A DNA stretch of 56,568 bases from Bacillota bacterium (GTDB lineage Bacteria; Sysuimicrobiota; Sysuimicrobiia; Sysuimicrobiales; Segetimicrobiaceae): positions 1-56,568 of the forward strand of contig JAJPIA010000049.1 in NCBI GenBank assembly GCA_021324975.1. The letters run 5' to 3'. This document shows positions 48,460 to 56,568 of this stretch, one piece after another; position 1 is the first letter of the stretch, and each line of letters opens with the position of its first letter. Position numbers and translations under genes: made by a program. The notes beneath the pieces were generated by a model. It searched no databases. It saw only the letters and a list, made by a program, of their open reading frames with translations, and was not told the origin of the DNA.

Positions 48460-50226
48460 TCAAGCGTTTCTGGGTGCCTTTCCCAAGCGCGCACGCACGA
48501 CCCCGGCCACCCGCTCCAGCTCGCCGGCAAGCTCGCCGGCATCGAGGCCGGCGACGGCCGGCACCGACACCCACACGTCGCGCGCGACCGCGCCCGGTTT
48601 GGAAGCGCCAACCTGGACGACGGGCCGGTCGGGGTGGTCGTAGCCCTCGAGGAAGACGCAGTCGGGCGGGGCGCCCCGTGCGCTGCGGCAGAGCTCGATC
48701 ACGAGGCGTACCGCGCGGTCCGGACCGGCGATCTCGCCGGCGATCCGGAGCATTGTTTCTTCCGGCCCCACGACGGCCACGAGCATCGGCCCCGCGTCCC
48801 ACAGGCGCCCGCTGTCGCTTCCCGGCCGGTCGGCTGAGAAGCCGTGTGCCGCGTGCTTGACGGCGGCGGCCGTGATGCCCCACGCGTTGAGACGGCGCAG
48901 CACGCCGTCCAGGACGGTCGTCTTTCCACTACCGGACTCTCCCACCACCCCGATGACGAGCGGCGCCGGCTCCGAGCGAGGCACGGCAAGCGCGTTCGCG
49001 GTCTCCGGCTGATCGAGCAGCAACGCCGGCACGCGCGACCCCGATGGGAGCGGCGGGGTGCCGGGCGCGAGCAGGGCGAGCGCGTTGGCGTCGAGGATCG
49101 CCGCGTAGTTGCCGACGCTGCTCCCGTCGAGGATCGAGATCTCGGGCGGGCCCTCCGCGGGCTCACGGACCTTGCCCCACAACGCCCGCTGACGGTCCGC
49201 CGCGCGATGCAGCGGCGTGGTCAGCGTGACCAGGCGCACCGGCCGGACCGCGAAGCGCCGCCCCGCAAGGCGCAGGACCGCGGGGCGACCGAGCAGGTGG
49301 TACGCGGCGAAGCAGGCCACCGGCGTCCCGGAGAGGCCGAGGACCCACCGATCGTCGAGGCGGGCCGCGAAGAACGGTCCGCCCGGCTTGAGATCGACGC
49401 GGCCCACGATCCGACGCGCCCCCAGATCGAGCCACGTTCGATGGACGGCATCGTACCGCCCGACGGACACGCCGCCGGTCGAGACCACCACGTCATCGCG
49501 CGCGACCGCGCCCGCGAGCGCGGAGCGCAGGGCGTCCGGATCGTCTCGGACGACCCCGCGATAGGTCACGTCGCATCCCAGGCCGGCGAGCGCGCCGCAG
49601 AGCGCGATCGAGTTGCTGTTGATCACGCGCCCGGGCGCGAGTGCGGCGGCGTCCGGGGCGGCGTCCTCCAACTCCGTGCCGGTCGCGACGACGCCGACGC
49701 GCAACCGGCGGCGCACGGCGATGGTCTCCACGCCGGAGGCCGCAAGCGCCGCCGCCGCCTCGGGCGTGATCACGGCGCCGGCGACCACCAGCGGAGCGCC
49801 GCCCCGGATGTCTTCGCCGGGCTCGGCGATGTTGCGGCGGCCCGCCGGGGAATGGTCGATGCGTATCGCGGCGCCTTGCGGCCGCACCGCCTCGATGGGG
49901 AGGACGCGATCGCCACGCGCGGGCATCGGCCCGCCGGTCGTGACGCTCCAGGCTTCTCCCCTCGCCGGTCCCGCCCCCGGGGGAGCGCCCATGCGTACGG
50001 CTCCGGAGACGCGCAGCGATACCGGGCGCTCGACCGACGCGTCGCGGAGATCGTCATCATGGCAGACGTACCCGTCCATGGCCGCACGCCGGAAATGCGG
50101 CACCGGAACCCTCGCCGCGACGTCTTCCGCCGCAACGCGGCCGGCCGCCTCGCGCGCCGGCGCCCACTCCGCCGGGACCGGGACCGCTTCCGCCAGCAAC
50201 AGGTCGAGCGCGTGGCCGAGCTCCAT
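48460..50226 (-). CDS. moeA-mobB: MoeA-MobB fusion, molybdopterin molybdotransferase
   Basis: 588 residues. MoeA comes first: 'RAAMDGYVCHD' near 49, 'TGTELEDA', 'INSNSIALCGALAGLGCDV', 'VVSTGGVSVGRYD' and 'LSGTPVACF'; then the C-terminal MoeA domain to about 405. From about 415 a MobB domain follows: Walker A 'GESGSGKTT' and 'AVKHAAHGFSAD'. MoeA inserts molybdate into adenylated molybdopterin; MobB is a GTP-binding helper of Mo-cofactor maturation. Fusions exist in scattered bacteria. ATG 50226 follows GGAAGGT. Together with CoxD, CoxE, XdhC and MocA it serves the Mo-hydroxylase. Confidence 0.9.
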   Translation of the reverse strand: MELGHALDLLLAEAVPVPAEWAPAREAAGRVAAEDVAARVPVPHFRRAAMDGYVCHDDDLRDASVERPVSLRVSGAVRMGAPPGAGPARGEAWSVTTGGPMPARGDRVLPIEAVRPQGAAIRIDHSPAGRRNIAEPGEDIRGGAPLVVAGAVITPEAAAALAASGVETIAVRRRLRVGVVATGTELEDAAPDAAALAPGRVINSNSIALCGALAGLGCDVTYRGVVRDDPDALRSALAGAVARDDVVVSTGGVSVGRYDAVHRTWLDLGARRIVGRVDLKPGGPFFAARLDDRWVLGLSGTPVACFAAYHLLGRPAVLRLAGRRFAVRPVRLVTLTTPLHRAADRQRALWGKVREPAEGPPEISILDGSSVGNYAAILDANALALLAPGTPPLPSGSRVPALLLDQPETANALAVPRSEPAPLVIGVVGESGSGKTTVLDGVLRRLNAWGITAAAVKHAAHGFSADRPGSDSGRLWDAGPMLVAVVGPEETMLRIAGEIAGPDRAVRLVIELCRSARGAPPDCVFLEGYDHPDRPVVQVGASKPGAVARDVWVSVPAVAGLDAGELAGELERVAGVVRARLGKAPRNA

Positions 50227-50350
50227 GGGCTGTACCTTCCACGACCGTGAAGCGACGCCTTCACGCCCGCGCGCGCGTCCACGTATCCGCACGTGGCGGT
50301 GTCCGCGCGTGCCGCGTAGCCGTGTGCACCGCCTCCGCGCGCGCTGCGCG

Positions 50351-50773
50351 CTACCCGGGCGTGGCCCCGTCGACGATCCGCCAGGTGTAGGTAAGCTCGG
50401 CCGCCTTGCGCAGCATGGCCGACACGGAGCAATAGCGATCCTGGCTGAGTTCCACGGCGCGCCGAACCTGCTCCGGCTTGAGTCCCTGACCGGTGAACAC
50501 GTACTCCAGGGCGATGCGGGTGAATACCCGGGGATGCTCGTCCGCACGCTCACCGGAGACGCGGATCTCCAGGCCTTCGAGCGGCGCGCGCATCTTCTCC
50601 AAAATTGACACGACGTCAATGCCGGTGCAGCCGCCGAGCGCGATGAGGACGGTCTCCATCGGCGAAGGTCCCGCGCCGCCATGCTCCGGGGTCGTGTCCA
50701 AGGTGACGGTGCCGCCGGACCCGGCCGTGGCGCCGAAGGTCAGCCCTCGGTTCCAGCGTATGGTTGCCTGCAT
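50351..50773 (-). CDS. OsmC-family protein
   Basis: 140 residues. The two peroxidatic cysteines of the family are seen in 'ALGGCTGIDVVS' (near 49) and 'DRYCSVSAML' (near 116), with 'GAGPSPMETVL' upstream. It is of the YhfA/OsmC-like group that reduces organic hydroperoxides or binds thiols. GGGAGGG precedes ATG 50773. It is 125 bp upstream of moeA-mobB on the same strand and divergent from the adenosine kinase-like gene. Confidence 0.9.
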   Translation of the reverse strand: MQATIRWNRGLTFGATAGSGGTVTLDTTPEHGGAGPSPMETVLIALGGCTGIDVVSILEKMRAPLEGLEIRVSGERADEHPRVFTRIALEYVFTGQGLKPEQVRRAVELSQDRYCSVSAMLRKAAELTYTWRIVDGATPG

Positions 50774-50951
50774 CGATCCCTCCCATGAGAACGCTCGTAA
50801 ACGCTCGCCTTCGATTCGAATCCGCGCCCCGCGGAGTGGGCCGTGGCGCCGTGCGCGGGTTCGTCGGCGGGGGCGTCCGCCCTCCGAGTGTACCAGGAAA
50901 GGGCTTTCCCGCGGGTGAAGGAGGGACGCGGGCACGCGTGAGGAGGCGCGC

Positions 50952-51434
50952 ATGGAGATTCATGTCGTGGGCATCGAGAACCCCGGCGGTCTCAACTTGA
51001 TCCTGGGACAATCGCACTTCATTAAGACCGTCGAGGACCTCCACGAAGCGCTCGTGGGGACCGTGCCGGGCATCCGATTTGGCGCCGCGTTCTGCGAAGC
51101 CAGCGGCGAGCGTCTCGTGCGTACGACCGGTACCGATCCCGAGCTCACGCAGCTGGCGGCGCGCAACATGCAGGCGGTCGGGTGCGGCCATGCGTTTCTG
51201 ATCATGTTGGGCAACGCCTACCCGGTCAACGTGCTGGACGCCGTGCGTCGCGTCCCGGAAGTCTGCCGCGTGTACTGCGCCACCGCGAACCCATTGCAGG
51301 TGATTGTCGGCGAGACCGAACAGGGCCGGGGTATTCTCGGCGTCATCGACGGCCAGCCGCCACTCGGCGTCGAGGGACCCGACGACATCGCCGCCCGCCA
51401 TCAATTGCTCCGCAAGATGGGGTACAAGCTGTGA
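50952..51434 (+). CDS. adenosine-specific kinase (PF04008)
   Basis: 160 residues. The whole chain fits the Adenosine_kin/DUF355 family known from a Pyrobaculum structure: 'GQSHFIKTVEDLHEALV', 'GIRFGAAFCEASGERLVR', 'NMQAVGCGHAFLIML', 'PEVCRVYCATANPLQVIV' and 'ILGVIDGQPPLGVE' (landmark blocks). Family proteins bind adenosine/AMP; enzymology is thin. It overlaps rpiA by 4 bp (GTGA), which hints at nucleoside ribose salvage. Ribosome site GAGGAGGCG upstream. Confidence 0.88.
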   Translation: MEIHVVGIENPGGLNLILGQSHFIKTVEDLHEALVGTVPGIRFGAAFCEASGERLVRTTGTDPELTQLAARNMQAVGCGHAFLIMLGNAYPVNVLDAVRRVPEVCRVYCATANPLQVIVGETEQGRGILGVIDGQPPLGVEGPDDIAARHQLLRKMGYKL

Positions 51435-52177
51435 CCCGTTCGGACCCGGGCGACGTGGCGCCGGGCGTGACGGTCTCGGACACCGATCCGCGCGACCGCC
51501 TGAAACGCGACGCAGCGATCCACGCGGTCGCGGTGGAGGTCCGCGACGGTATGGTCGTGGGCCTGGGGACCGGCACCACCACCGCGTTCGCCATCGAGGA
51601 GCTCGGGCGGCTCGTGCGCGAGCGCGGGTGGCGCATCCGCGGCGTGCCGACCTCCGAGCAGGCCGCGGCCCTCGGCCGGCGTATGGGCATTGTCTTGACC
51701 ACGCTGGACGAAACGCCGGACGTGGTGATCGACGGGGCCGACCAGGTGGACCCGGCGCTTAATCTGGTCAAGGGCGGGGGCGGCGCGCACGTTCGCGAGA
51801 AGCTGCTCGCGCTCGCTGCCCGTCGCGTCGCGATCGTGGCCGATTGCCACAAGCTGGTGGAGCAGTTGCACGGTCCGATTCCCCTCGAGGTATTGCCCTT
51901 CGCCGAACCGTGGGTGACGCGCGCCCTCCCGGACCGTTGGCCCGGCGGCGTGGCGCGGGTTCGGCTGCGGGACGGGCGGCCGATGCGGTCCGACAACGGC
52001 AACCTGCTCATGGATCTCCAGTGCGGGCCGATCGCGGATCCGGCCGCGGGCGCCGTGGTCCTGGACGGCGTATCGGGGATCGTGGATCATGGCCTGTTTG
52101 TCGGCCTCGCCGACGTTGTCTACGTGGCCGGCGCCAACGGTGTGCGCGCGCTACCCGGAGAGCGCCGGCGTCCATGA
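51431..52177 (+). CDS. rpiA: ribose-5-phosphate isomerase A
   Basis: 248 residues. 'VVGLGTGTTTAF' near 42-52 (phosphate-binding), 'DGADQVDPALNLVKGGGGAHVREK' near 100-123 (landmark, catalytic Asp, Glu and Lys), and 'GLFVGLADVVYV' at the end. It interconverts ribose-5-phosphate and ribulose-5-phosphate. GTG 51431 overlaps the adenosine-kinase-like stop. The extra N-terminal 20 residues before 'DPRDRLKRDAAIHA' are not conserved, so a later start is possible. Confidence 0.93.
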   Translation: MTRSDPGDVAPGVTVSDTDPRDRLKRDAAIHAVAVEVRDGMVVGLGTGTTTAFAIEELGRLVRERGWRIRGVPTSEQAAALGRRMGIVLTTLDETPDVVIDGADQVDPALNLVKGGGGAHVREKLLALAARRVAIVADCHKLVEQLHGPIPLEVLPFAEPWVTRALPDRWPGGVARVRLRDGRPMRSDNGNLLMDLQCGPIADPAAGAVVLDGVSGIVDHGLFVGLADVVYVAGANGVRALPGERRRP

Positions 52178-52497
52178 CGCCGCTGGGGGGGCCGTGGCCC
52201 GCCATCTTTCACCCCTTCGCGCAGCGCCTCCTGGGGCTGCCGCCCGGGACGCTGCTCGTGCTCGTGGTGTGGACCCTCGTCTGGAAGGGCCTCGCGTTGT
52301 GGCGCTCCGCGCGGGCGGACCAGCCGGTGTGGTTCGTGGTGCTGCTCATCGTCAACACCGTGGGCATTCTCGAGATCCTCTATCTCGTGTTCTTCGCGCC
52401 CCGCCGGCCGCCGGCGTCCACGCCGGCGCCGCCCGTCCCGGGCGGGGGCCAGGGGGCCGCTTCCTCTGCGCCTGTGCCGAGTGGTTCGGATCGGTAG
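52174..52497 (+). CDS. DUF5652-like small membrane protein
   Basis: 107 residues with two membrane helices (about 26-42 and 52-72) separated by a 'KGLALWRSARADQPVWF' loop, as in DUF5652 proteins, and a Pro/Ala/Gly-rich tail. ATG 52174 overlaps rpiA by ATGA, so it is the third gene of this transcript. Function unknown. Confidence 0.7.
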   Translation: MTPLGGPWPAIFHPFAQRLLGLPPGTLLVLVVWTLVWKGLALWRSARADQPVWFVVLLIVNTVGILEILYLVFFAPRRPPASTPAPPVPGGGQGAASSAPVPSGSDR

Positions 52498-52532
52498 GGC
52501 CTCCGCGTTCCGCGCGGGCTGAGGAAGGATCA

Positions 52533-54344
52533 ATGGGGTACGCGCCCATTGAGCACTACGGCGTGGTCGGCGATCTCCGCACCGTCGCGCTGATCGGCAT
52601 GGACGGGTCGGTCGATTTCATGTGCTTCCCGCGGTTCGATTCGCCAACCGTTTTCTGCGCGCTCCTGGACGACCAGTGCGGCGGCCGTTTCGCGATCCAG
52701 CCCGTGCTCGGCGATGCGCAGCCGCGCCAGCTGTACCTGCCCGACTCCAACGTGTTATTGACGCGGTTCCTGTCCGAGTACGGCGTGGCTGAGATCTCGG
52801 ACTTCATGCCCGTGCGGGATGGGGCGGATGTCCGGGCGCTGGTGCGGCGGGTCAAAACGATCCGCGGCGACATCCGCTTCCGGCTCGTCTGCGCGCCGCG
52901 CTTCGACTACGCGCGTGCGCACCACCACGTCGAGGCCGCGGGATGCGAGGCGCTGTTTACGCCCGACGGCGGCCACCCGCCGCTCCGGCTCCGCAGCGCC
53001 GTCCCCCTGGAGGTGCGGGACGGCGCCGTGGCCGCGGAGTTTTCGCTGCGCGCCGGCGAGACCGCCGCGTTTGTGCTCGAAGACGCGTCGCTGGGGCCGG
53101 ACCGTCCGACCGCGAGGCCCGCGTACGTGTCGGAGGCGTTCAAGCGCACGCTCAACTTCTGGCGCGGGTGGACGGGACGCTCCACCTACCACGGGCGGTG
53201 GCGCGAGATGGTGTACCGATCCGATCTCGTCCTGCGCCTCCTGGTCTCGGACCCGCACGGCGCGCCCGTGGCCGCGGCCACGTTCGGGCTGCCGGAGCGC
53301 GTTGGGGGCGAGCGCAACTGGGACTATCGGTACACGTGGATTCGTGACGCCTCGTTCATTCTCTCCACGCTGGTCCAGGCCGGCCATCGGATCGATGATG
53401 CCGACGCCTTCCTGCGGTGGATCGAGGCCCGCTGCCGCGAGGCCGGCGGCCCCGAGCCGCTTCAACCGCTCTATCGCGTAGACGGCGGCGCGCAGCTGGA
53501 TGAAGAAACCCTGCCGCACCTCGAAGGCTACCGTCGCTCCGTCCCGGTGCGGATCGGCAACGACGCCCACGCGCAGCGGCAACTCGACCTCTACGGTGAG
53601 TTGCTCGACGCCGTGTGGATCTTTCACCGCCACCGGGCGCGCATCTCCCGTGACCTCTGGGCGGCGCTCCGGCGGATCATCGAGTGGGTGTGCGCGCACT
53701 GGATGGAGCCCGACGAGGGGATCTGGGAGGTGCGGGGTGGGCCGCAGGAATTCTTGTACTCCCGGCTGATGTGCTGGGTGGCGCTCGACCGGGCGCTGCG
53801 GCTCGCCACCGGCGACGGGCTGCCGGCGGACGTGGACCGGTGGCGGCGGGTCCGCGCGGAGATCGCCCGAGACATTCACGAGCAGTTTTGGAACCCGCAC
53901 CGCCGGGCCTTCGTGCAATCCAAAGGGTCGACGGCGATGGGCGCGGCGACGCTCCGCATGCCCCTTGTCGGGTTCATCAGCGCGACGGATCCGCGCTGGC
54001 GATCGACGCTCAGGGCGATCGAAGAGGACCTCATCGACGACTCGTTCGTGCACCGCTACCGCGTCGAGCAGGCGCCCGACGGGCTCAGCGGTCACGAGGG
54101 GGCGTTTTGCATCTGCTCGTTTTGGTACGTGCAGTGCCTCGCGCGCATGGGCGACGTCGAGCAGGCGCGGCTGATCTTCGAGAAGATGCTGGGCTACGCG
54201 AATCACCTGGGGCTCTACGCCGAGCAGCTCGGTCCACGGGGCGAGCACCTCGGAAACTTTCCGCAGGCGTTTACGCACCTCGCGCTCATCACCGCCGCCT
54301 ACGACCTGAACCGGAGGCTCGACGCGGCCGGCCGGTCGGGCTGA
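52533..54344 (+). CDS. glycoside hydrolase family 15 (trehalase/glucoamylase type)
   Basis: 603 residues. N-terminal beta-sandwich ('IEHYGVVGDLRTVALIGMDGSVDFMCFPRFDSPTVF', landmark) then an (alpha/alpha)6 catalytic domain. Hallmarks: 'NWDYRYTWIRDASF' near 265-278, 'DEGIWEVRGGPQEF' near 391-404 and 'DGLSGHEGAFCICSFW' near 514-529, the last two holding the general acid and base glutamates. Bacterial members without signal peptide are often trehalases. No signal peptide is seen here. GAGGAAGGA precedes ATG 52533. The product may feed glucose into the pentose pathway near rpiA; that is inference. Confidence 0.92.
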   Translation: MGYAPIEHYGVVGDLRTVALIGMDGSVDFMCFPRFDSPTVFCALLDDQCGGRFAIQPVLGDAQPRQLYLPDSNVLLTRFLSEYGVAEISDFMPVRDGADVRALVRRVKTIRGDIRFRLVCAPRFDYARAHHHVEAAGCEALFTPDGGHPPLRLRSAVPLEVRDGAVAAEFSLRAGETAAFVLEDASLGPDRPTARPAYVSEAFKRTLNFWRGWTGRSTYHGRWREMVYRSDLVLRLLVSDPHGAPVAAATFGLPERVGGERNWDYRYTWIRDASFILSTLVQAGHRIDDADAFLRWIEARCREAGGPEPLQPLYRVDGGAQLDEETLPHLEGYRRSVPVRIGNDAHAQRQLDLYGELLDAVWIFHRHRARISRDLWAALRRIIEWVCAHWMEPDEGIWEVRGGPQEFLYSRLMCWVALDRALRLATGDGLPADVDRWRRVRAEIARDIHEQFWNPHRRAFVQSKGSTAMGAATLRMPLVGFISATDPRWRSTLRAIEEDLIDDSFVHRYRVEQAPDGLSGHEGAFCICSFWYVQCLARMGDVEQARLIFEKMLGYANHLGLYAEQLGPRGEHLGNFPQAFTHLALITAAYDLNRRLDAAGRSG

Positions 54345-54448
54345 TGCCGCGCTCGCCCTTCTCGCCCTTCTCGTCGTTCTCGGATGAGAAGACGCGCTCT
54401 CGGTGGCGGCGTCCGCGGCAGATCCGCCGGCGCGGGCGCGACGGCTGA

Positions 54449-55285
54449 CTACCGGGGCAGCCGCGGGTCCAGGACGTCGCGCATGCCGTCGCCCAGCAAG
54501 TTGAACCCCAGCACGGCGAGGGAGATCGCGACCCCGGGAAAGATCGCGGTGAAGGGTGCGGCGACCATGAATTGGCGCGCCTCGTTCAGCATGCTGCCCC
54601 ACTCCGGCGTCGGCGGCGGCGTGCCGGCGCCGAGGAACGACAAGCCGGCTTCGATGACGATCGCGCTCGCAAACCCGACGGTGACCTGCACGAGAATCGG
54701 CGCGACGCTGTTCGGGAGCACATGCCGCCACAAAATCCCCCAGTCCGTGCGGCCCAGGGCCCGCGCGGCGTCGACGTACTCCTCGCGGCGGCGCGCGAGC
54801 ACGGCGCCGCGGACGACGCGGGCCACAACCGGGACGTAGACCACGCCGATGGCGATGACACCGCTCGCCGTCCCGGGTCCGAGCGAGGTCACCAGCCCGA
54901 TGGCGAGCAGGATCGCGGGGAAGCCCAGGATCGCGTCCATCGCCCGCATCGCCATGGCGTCGAACGGTCCGCCGAGAAACCCGGCCGCGGCACCGATCGG
55001 CAGGCCCGCGGCGGTGGCGAGCAGCATCGACAGCAATCCCACCAGGAACGAGAGCCGCGCCCCGTAGACGACCCGCGACCACTCGTCTCGTCCGAACTGG
55101 TCGGTGCCGAACCAGTGGGCGGCCGACGGCGGCTGGAGCGCGTCGGTCATGTGCATGCCGAGCGGGTCCGTACGGGCGACGAGCGGCGCGCCGGCCGCCG
55201 TGGCGAGCAGGGCCGCGACGAGGACCGCCCCCAGGAGGCCCAGCCGGTGCCGCAACAGCGCCTTCCAGCGTCGCGTCGCGCGCAT
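54449..55285 (-). CDS. peptide/nickel-type ABC permease (DppC-like)
   Basis: 278 residues with five to six membrane helices. The N-terminal 'HWFGTDQFGRDEWSRVVYGAR' block marks DppC/OppC, and the EAA loop 'AARALGRTDWGILWRHVLPN' contacts the ATPases. It pairs with the DppB-like permease; its start shares one base with that gene's stop. The ATPases are not in this window. The long upstream open frame is noncoding. Confidence 0.93.
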   Translation of the reverse strand: MRATRRWKALLRHRLGLLGAVLVAALLATAAGAPLVARTDPLGMHMTDALQPPSAAHWFGTDQFGRDEWSRVVYGARLSFLVGLLSMLLATAAGLPIGAAAGFLGGPFDAMAMRAMDAILGFPAILLAIGLVTSLGPGTASGVIAIGVVYVPVVARVVRGAVLARRREEYVDAARALGRTDWGILWRHVLPNSVAPILVQVTVGFASAIVIEAGLSFLGAGTPPPTPEWGSMLNEARQFMVAAPFTAIFPGVAISLAVLGFNLLGDGMRDVLDPRLPR

Positions 55286-56229
55286 TAGTCGTAACGGATG
55301 CGGGGGTCCAACAAGGCGTAGGCCACGTCGACCAGGACTTGAATCACGGTGGCCAGCGCCGCCACCACGAGGATGATCCCCTGGAGCACAGGGTAGTCCC
55401 GGCTCTGGACGGCCTGCACCGTGAGCTGTCCCACCCCCGGCCACGCGAAGATTTGCTCCGTGATCACCGCGCCGCCGAGGAGCACGGTGACCTGCAGGCC
55501 CAACACCGTCAAGGTGGGTAGGATGGCGTTGCGCAGCACGTGTCCGGCGACGACGCGGGAGAAGCGCAGCCCTTTCGCGCGCGCGGTGCGCACGTAATCG
55601 TGCCCCAGCTCCTCCAGGATGCCGGAGCGTACCATCCGCGTGAGCACCCCGGCGAGGCCGAGCCCGAGCGTCGCGGCAGGGAGCACGAGATGGCGGAGTG
55701 CATCGGCGGGATCGTGCAGCAGCGGCGTGTACCCGATCGAGGGGAACACGCGCCAGTGCAGGGCAAAGAGCAAGATGAGGAGCACGCCGAGCCAGAACGA
55801 CGGGATCGACACGCCCGCGAGCGCGATGCCCATGGCACCGAGATCCCAGCCGGAGTTGCGCCGCACGGCGGCGAGGATGCCCGCCGGCAGCGCGATGCCG
55901 AGGCCGAACACCCCCGCGGCGGCCGTGAGCTCGAGCGTGACGGGGAGCTTCTCCCTGAGGATGGCGGCGACGGGCGCGTTGGTTTGCACCGAGCGTCCCA
56001 GGTCGCCGTGCAACGCCCGCCCGATCCACCATCCGTACTGCGCGAGCACCGGCCGGTCCAGGCCCATCGCGTGCCGCAGCGCCTGCTTCGTGGCCTGGTC
56101 CACCTCGGTGCCGAGCATCGCATCGACCGGGTCGCCGGGGATCAGGTGCACGAAGGAGAAGACGATGACCGACATCAGCGCGAGGGCGATCGCGAGCGCG
56201 AGGAGCCGGGCCTGGAGGTAGCGGAGCAC
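55285..56229 (-). CDS. peptide/nickel-type ABC permease (DppB-like)
   Basis: 314 residues. 'LIPGDPVDAMLGT' and 'YGWWIGRALHGDLGRS' mark the DppB/OppB N-terminal half, and 'YVRTARAKGLRFSRVVAGHVLRN' is the EAA loop. Six membrane helices. GTG 56229 starts two bases inside the gap after a large hairpin. With DppC and the binding protein it forms the membrane core of a dipeptide, oligopeptide or nickel importer. Confidence 0.93.
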   Translation of the reverse strand: MLRYLQARLLALAIALALMSVIVFSFVHLIPGDPVDAMLGTEVDQATKQALRHAMGLDRPVLAQYGWWIGRALHGDLGRSVQTNAPVAAILREKLPVTLELTAAAGVFGLGIALPAGILAAVRRNSGWDLGAMGIALAGVSIPSFWLGVLLILLFALHWRVFPSIGYTPLLHDPADALRHLVLPAATLGLGLAGVLTRMVRSGILEELGHDYVRTARAKGLRFSRVVAGHVLRNAILPTLTVLGLQVTVLLGGAVITEQIFAWPGVGQLTVQAVQSRDYPVLQGIILVVAALATVIQVLVDVAYALLDPRIRYD

Positions 56230-56239
56230 CGAGCGGGGA

Positions 56240-56267
56240 GGGGGCGGGCGCGTTCGCGCCCGCCCCC
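56240..56267 (-). terminator. 12-bp hairpin between binding-protein and permease genes
   Basis: GGGGGCGGGCGC (56240-56251) pairs perfectly with GCGCCCGCCCCC (56256-56267) around GTTC. It sits in the 45-bp gap inside the ABC operon. Lacking a T-tract, it may partially stop transcription or protect the upstream mRNA, raising binding protein over permease. Confidence 0.7.
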
Positions 56268-56274
56268 GGCACGC

Positions 56275-56568
56275 CTACTTCGAGAGCCAGACGTCCTGCA
56301 CGCCGCCTCCGGCGTAGGACAGCGCGCCGATGACCTGCGGCGCGAAACCGTGGACCGTGGACCGCCAGCCGACGCCGGAGTCCCCGCTGCCGAAGATCAG
56401 CATCGATGCATCGTCCTGCATGGTTTGCACCACGCGCACGTAGAGCGCCCGCTGCGCGGTGGGATTCGACTGGGCGCGCGCCTGATCGAGCGCCTGATCC
56501 AGCGCGGGATCGCTGATGAAGCCGCCGATCGACCACGCGCCGCCGCCCGTGTGGAGGTAGCGATAGTA
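56275..56568 (-). CDS. solute-binding protein family 5, C-terminal part
   Basis: 97 residues to the stop; the rest lies beyond the window. The sequence 'GGFISDPALDQALDQARAQ...QRALYVRVVQTMQDDASMLIFG' (landmarks) is the C-terminal lobe of SBP_bac_5 proteins such as DppA or OppA, where the 'ALY..VQ..' helix and 'P/A-x-xxF' strand are typical. It would be the extracellular, probably lipid-anchored, binding protein of the following permeases. Ligand not assignable. Confidence 0.85.
   Translation of the reverse strand, partial: YYRYLHTGGGAWSIGGFISDPALDQALDQARAQSNPTAQRALYVRVVQTMQDDASMLIFGSGDSGVGWRSTVHGFAPQVIGALSYAGGGVQDVWLSK

Noticed and set aside
52755-55082. 775-codon minus-strand frame over the GH15 gene
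   Set aside because: Antisense shadow; the GH15 catalytic blocks are all on the plus strand.
1-56568. CRISPR arrays, tRNA or rRNA genes, insertion sequences
   Set aside because: No spaced repeats, cloverleaf-like genes, rRNA blocks or transposase motifs were found by reading; a covariance search could still find a missed tRNA.

Overview
The window is a GC-rich, densely packed bacterial chromosome segment with mostly short gaps, many 4-bp ATGA/GTGA overlaps and many GTG starts. No rRNA, tRNA, insertion sequence, phage or CRISPR array was recognised. Several features point to a Gram-positive-like (Terrabacteria) organism of an under-studied, possibly thermophilic or soil lineage: an LPxTG-type surface protein with its own sortase, an AccD-AccA fusion, an energy-coupling-factor vitamin transporter, MreB, and an adenosine-specific kinase of the type known from archaea and thermophiles. 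An uncultivated lineage such as the ANGP1/CSP1-3 (Segetimicrobia) group would fit, but that is only a guess.

Layout. (1) 1-720: a complete cyclic-di-GMP-I riboswitch aptamer in front of a secreted CAP-domain protein. (2) 722-5978: a divergent cell-surface locus. The minus strand carries an ABC-2 exporter ATPase, its permease and a PF14907-type nucleotidyltransferase. The plus strand carries a glycine-rich LPFTG protein, a sortase, a PqqD-like protein and an HPr-kinase-like P-loop protein. This is the best candidate for an undescribed system. (3) 5994-19843: metabolic and stress genes: MBL hydrolase, pyrimidine/purine permease, M19 dipeptidase, MsrA, a split FluG-like amidohydrolase and glutamine-synthetase pair, Tag and Ada for alkylation repair, a cation/proton antiporter, an alcohol dehydrogenase and a D,D-carboxypeptidase. 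(4) 20043-27657: two small proteins, an amidohydrolase, then an operon of aldehyde dehydrogenase, M20 hydrolase and a complete ECF transporter (A1, A2, T, S).

(5) 27756-33720: queT-queF for queuosine precursor handling; a truncated DEAD-box protein lacking the Walker A lysine; a methyltransferase; threonine synthase; a DUF815 AAA+ ATPase; a VOC epimerase-like protein. (6) 33926-39467: cyclase-family hydrolase, CaiB-type CoA transferase, fused acetyl-CoA carboxylase carboxyltransferase, MreB and a LuxR-type DNA-binding protein. (7) 39473-50226: a molybdenum-hydroxylase region. It contains a form-II-like large subunit without its FAD and Fe-S partners, CoxG, a divergent set of maturation genes (MoxR/CoxD, VWA/CoxE, XdhC, MocA) and a MoeA-MobB fusion. 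Inside it lies a small bipolar-charge protein whose leader carries three exact-period 20-bp tandem repeats. (8) 50351-56568: OsmC, adenosine-specific kinase with RpiA and a small membrane protein, a GH15 trehalase/glucoamylase, and a dipeptide-type ABC transporter whose binding-protein gene runs off the window end.

Several promoters and hairpins are legible because AT-rich hexamers stand out against the GC background (28733-28761, 29591-29620, 43782-43790, 48445-48450). Starts were reassigned downstream of the longest reading frame where a Shine-Dalgarno site, a 4-bp overlap or family alignment required it. Many long antisense frames in this GC-rich DNA were discarded as shadows.
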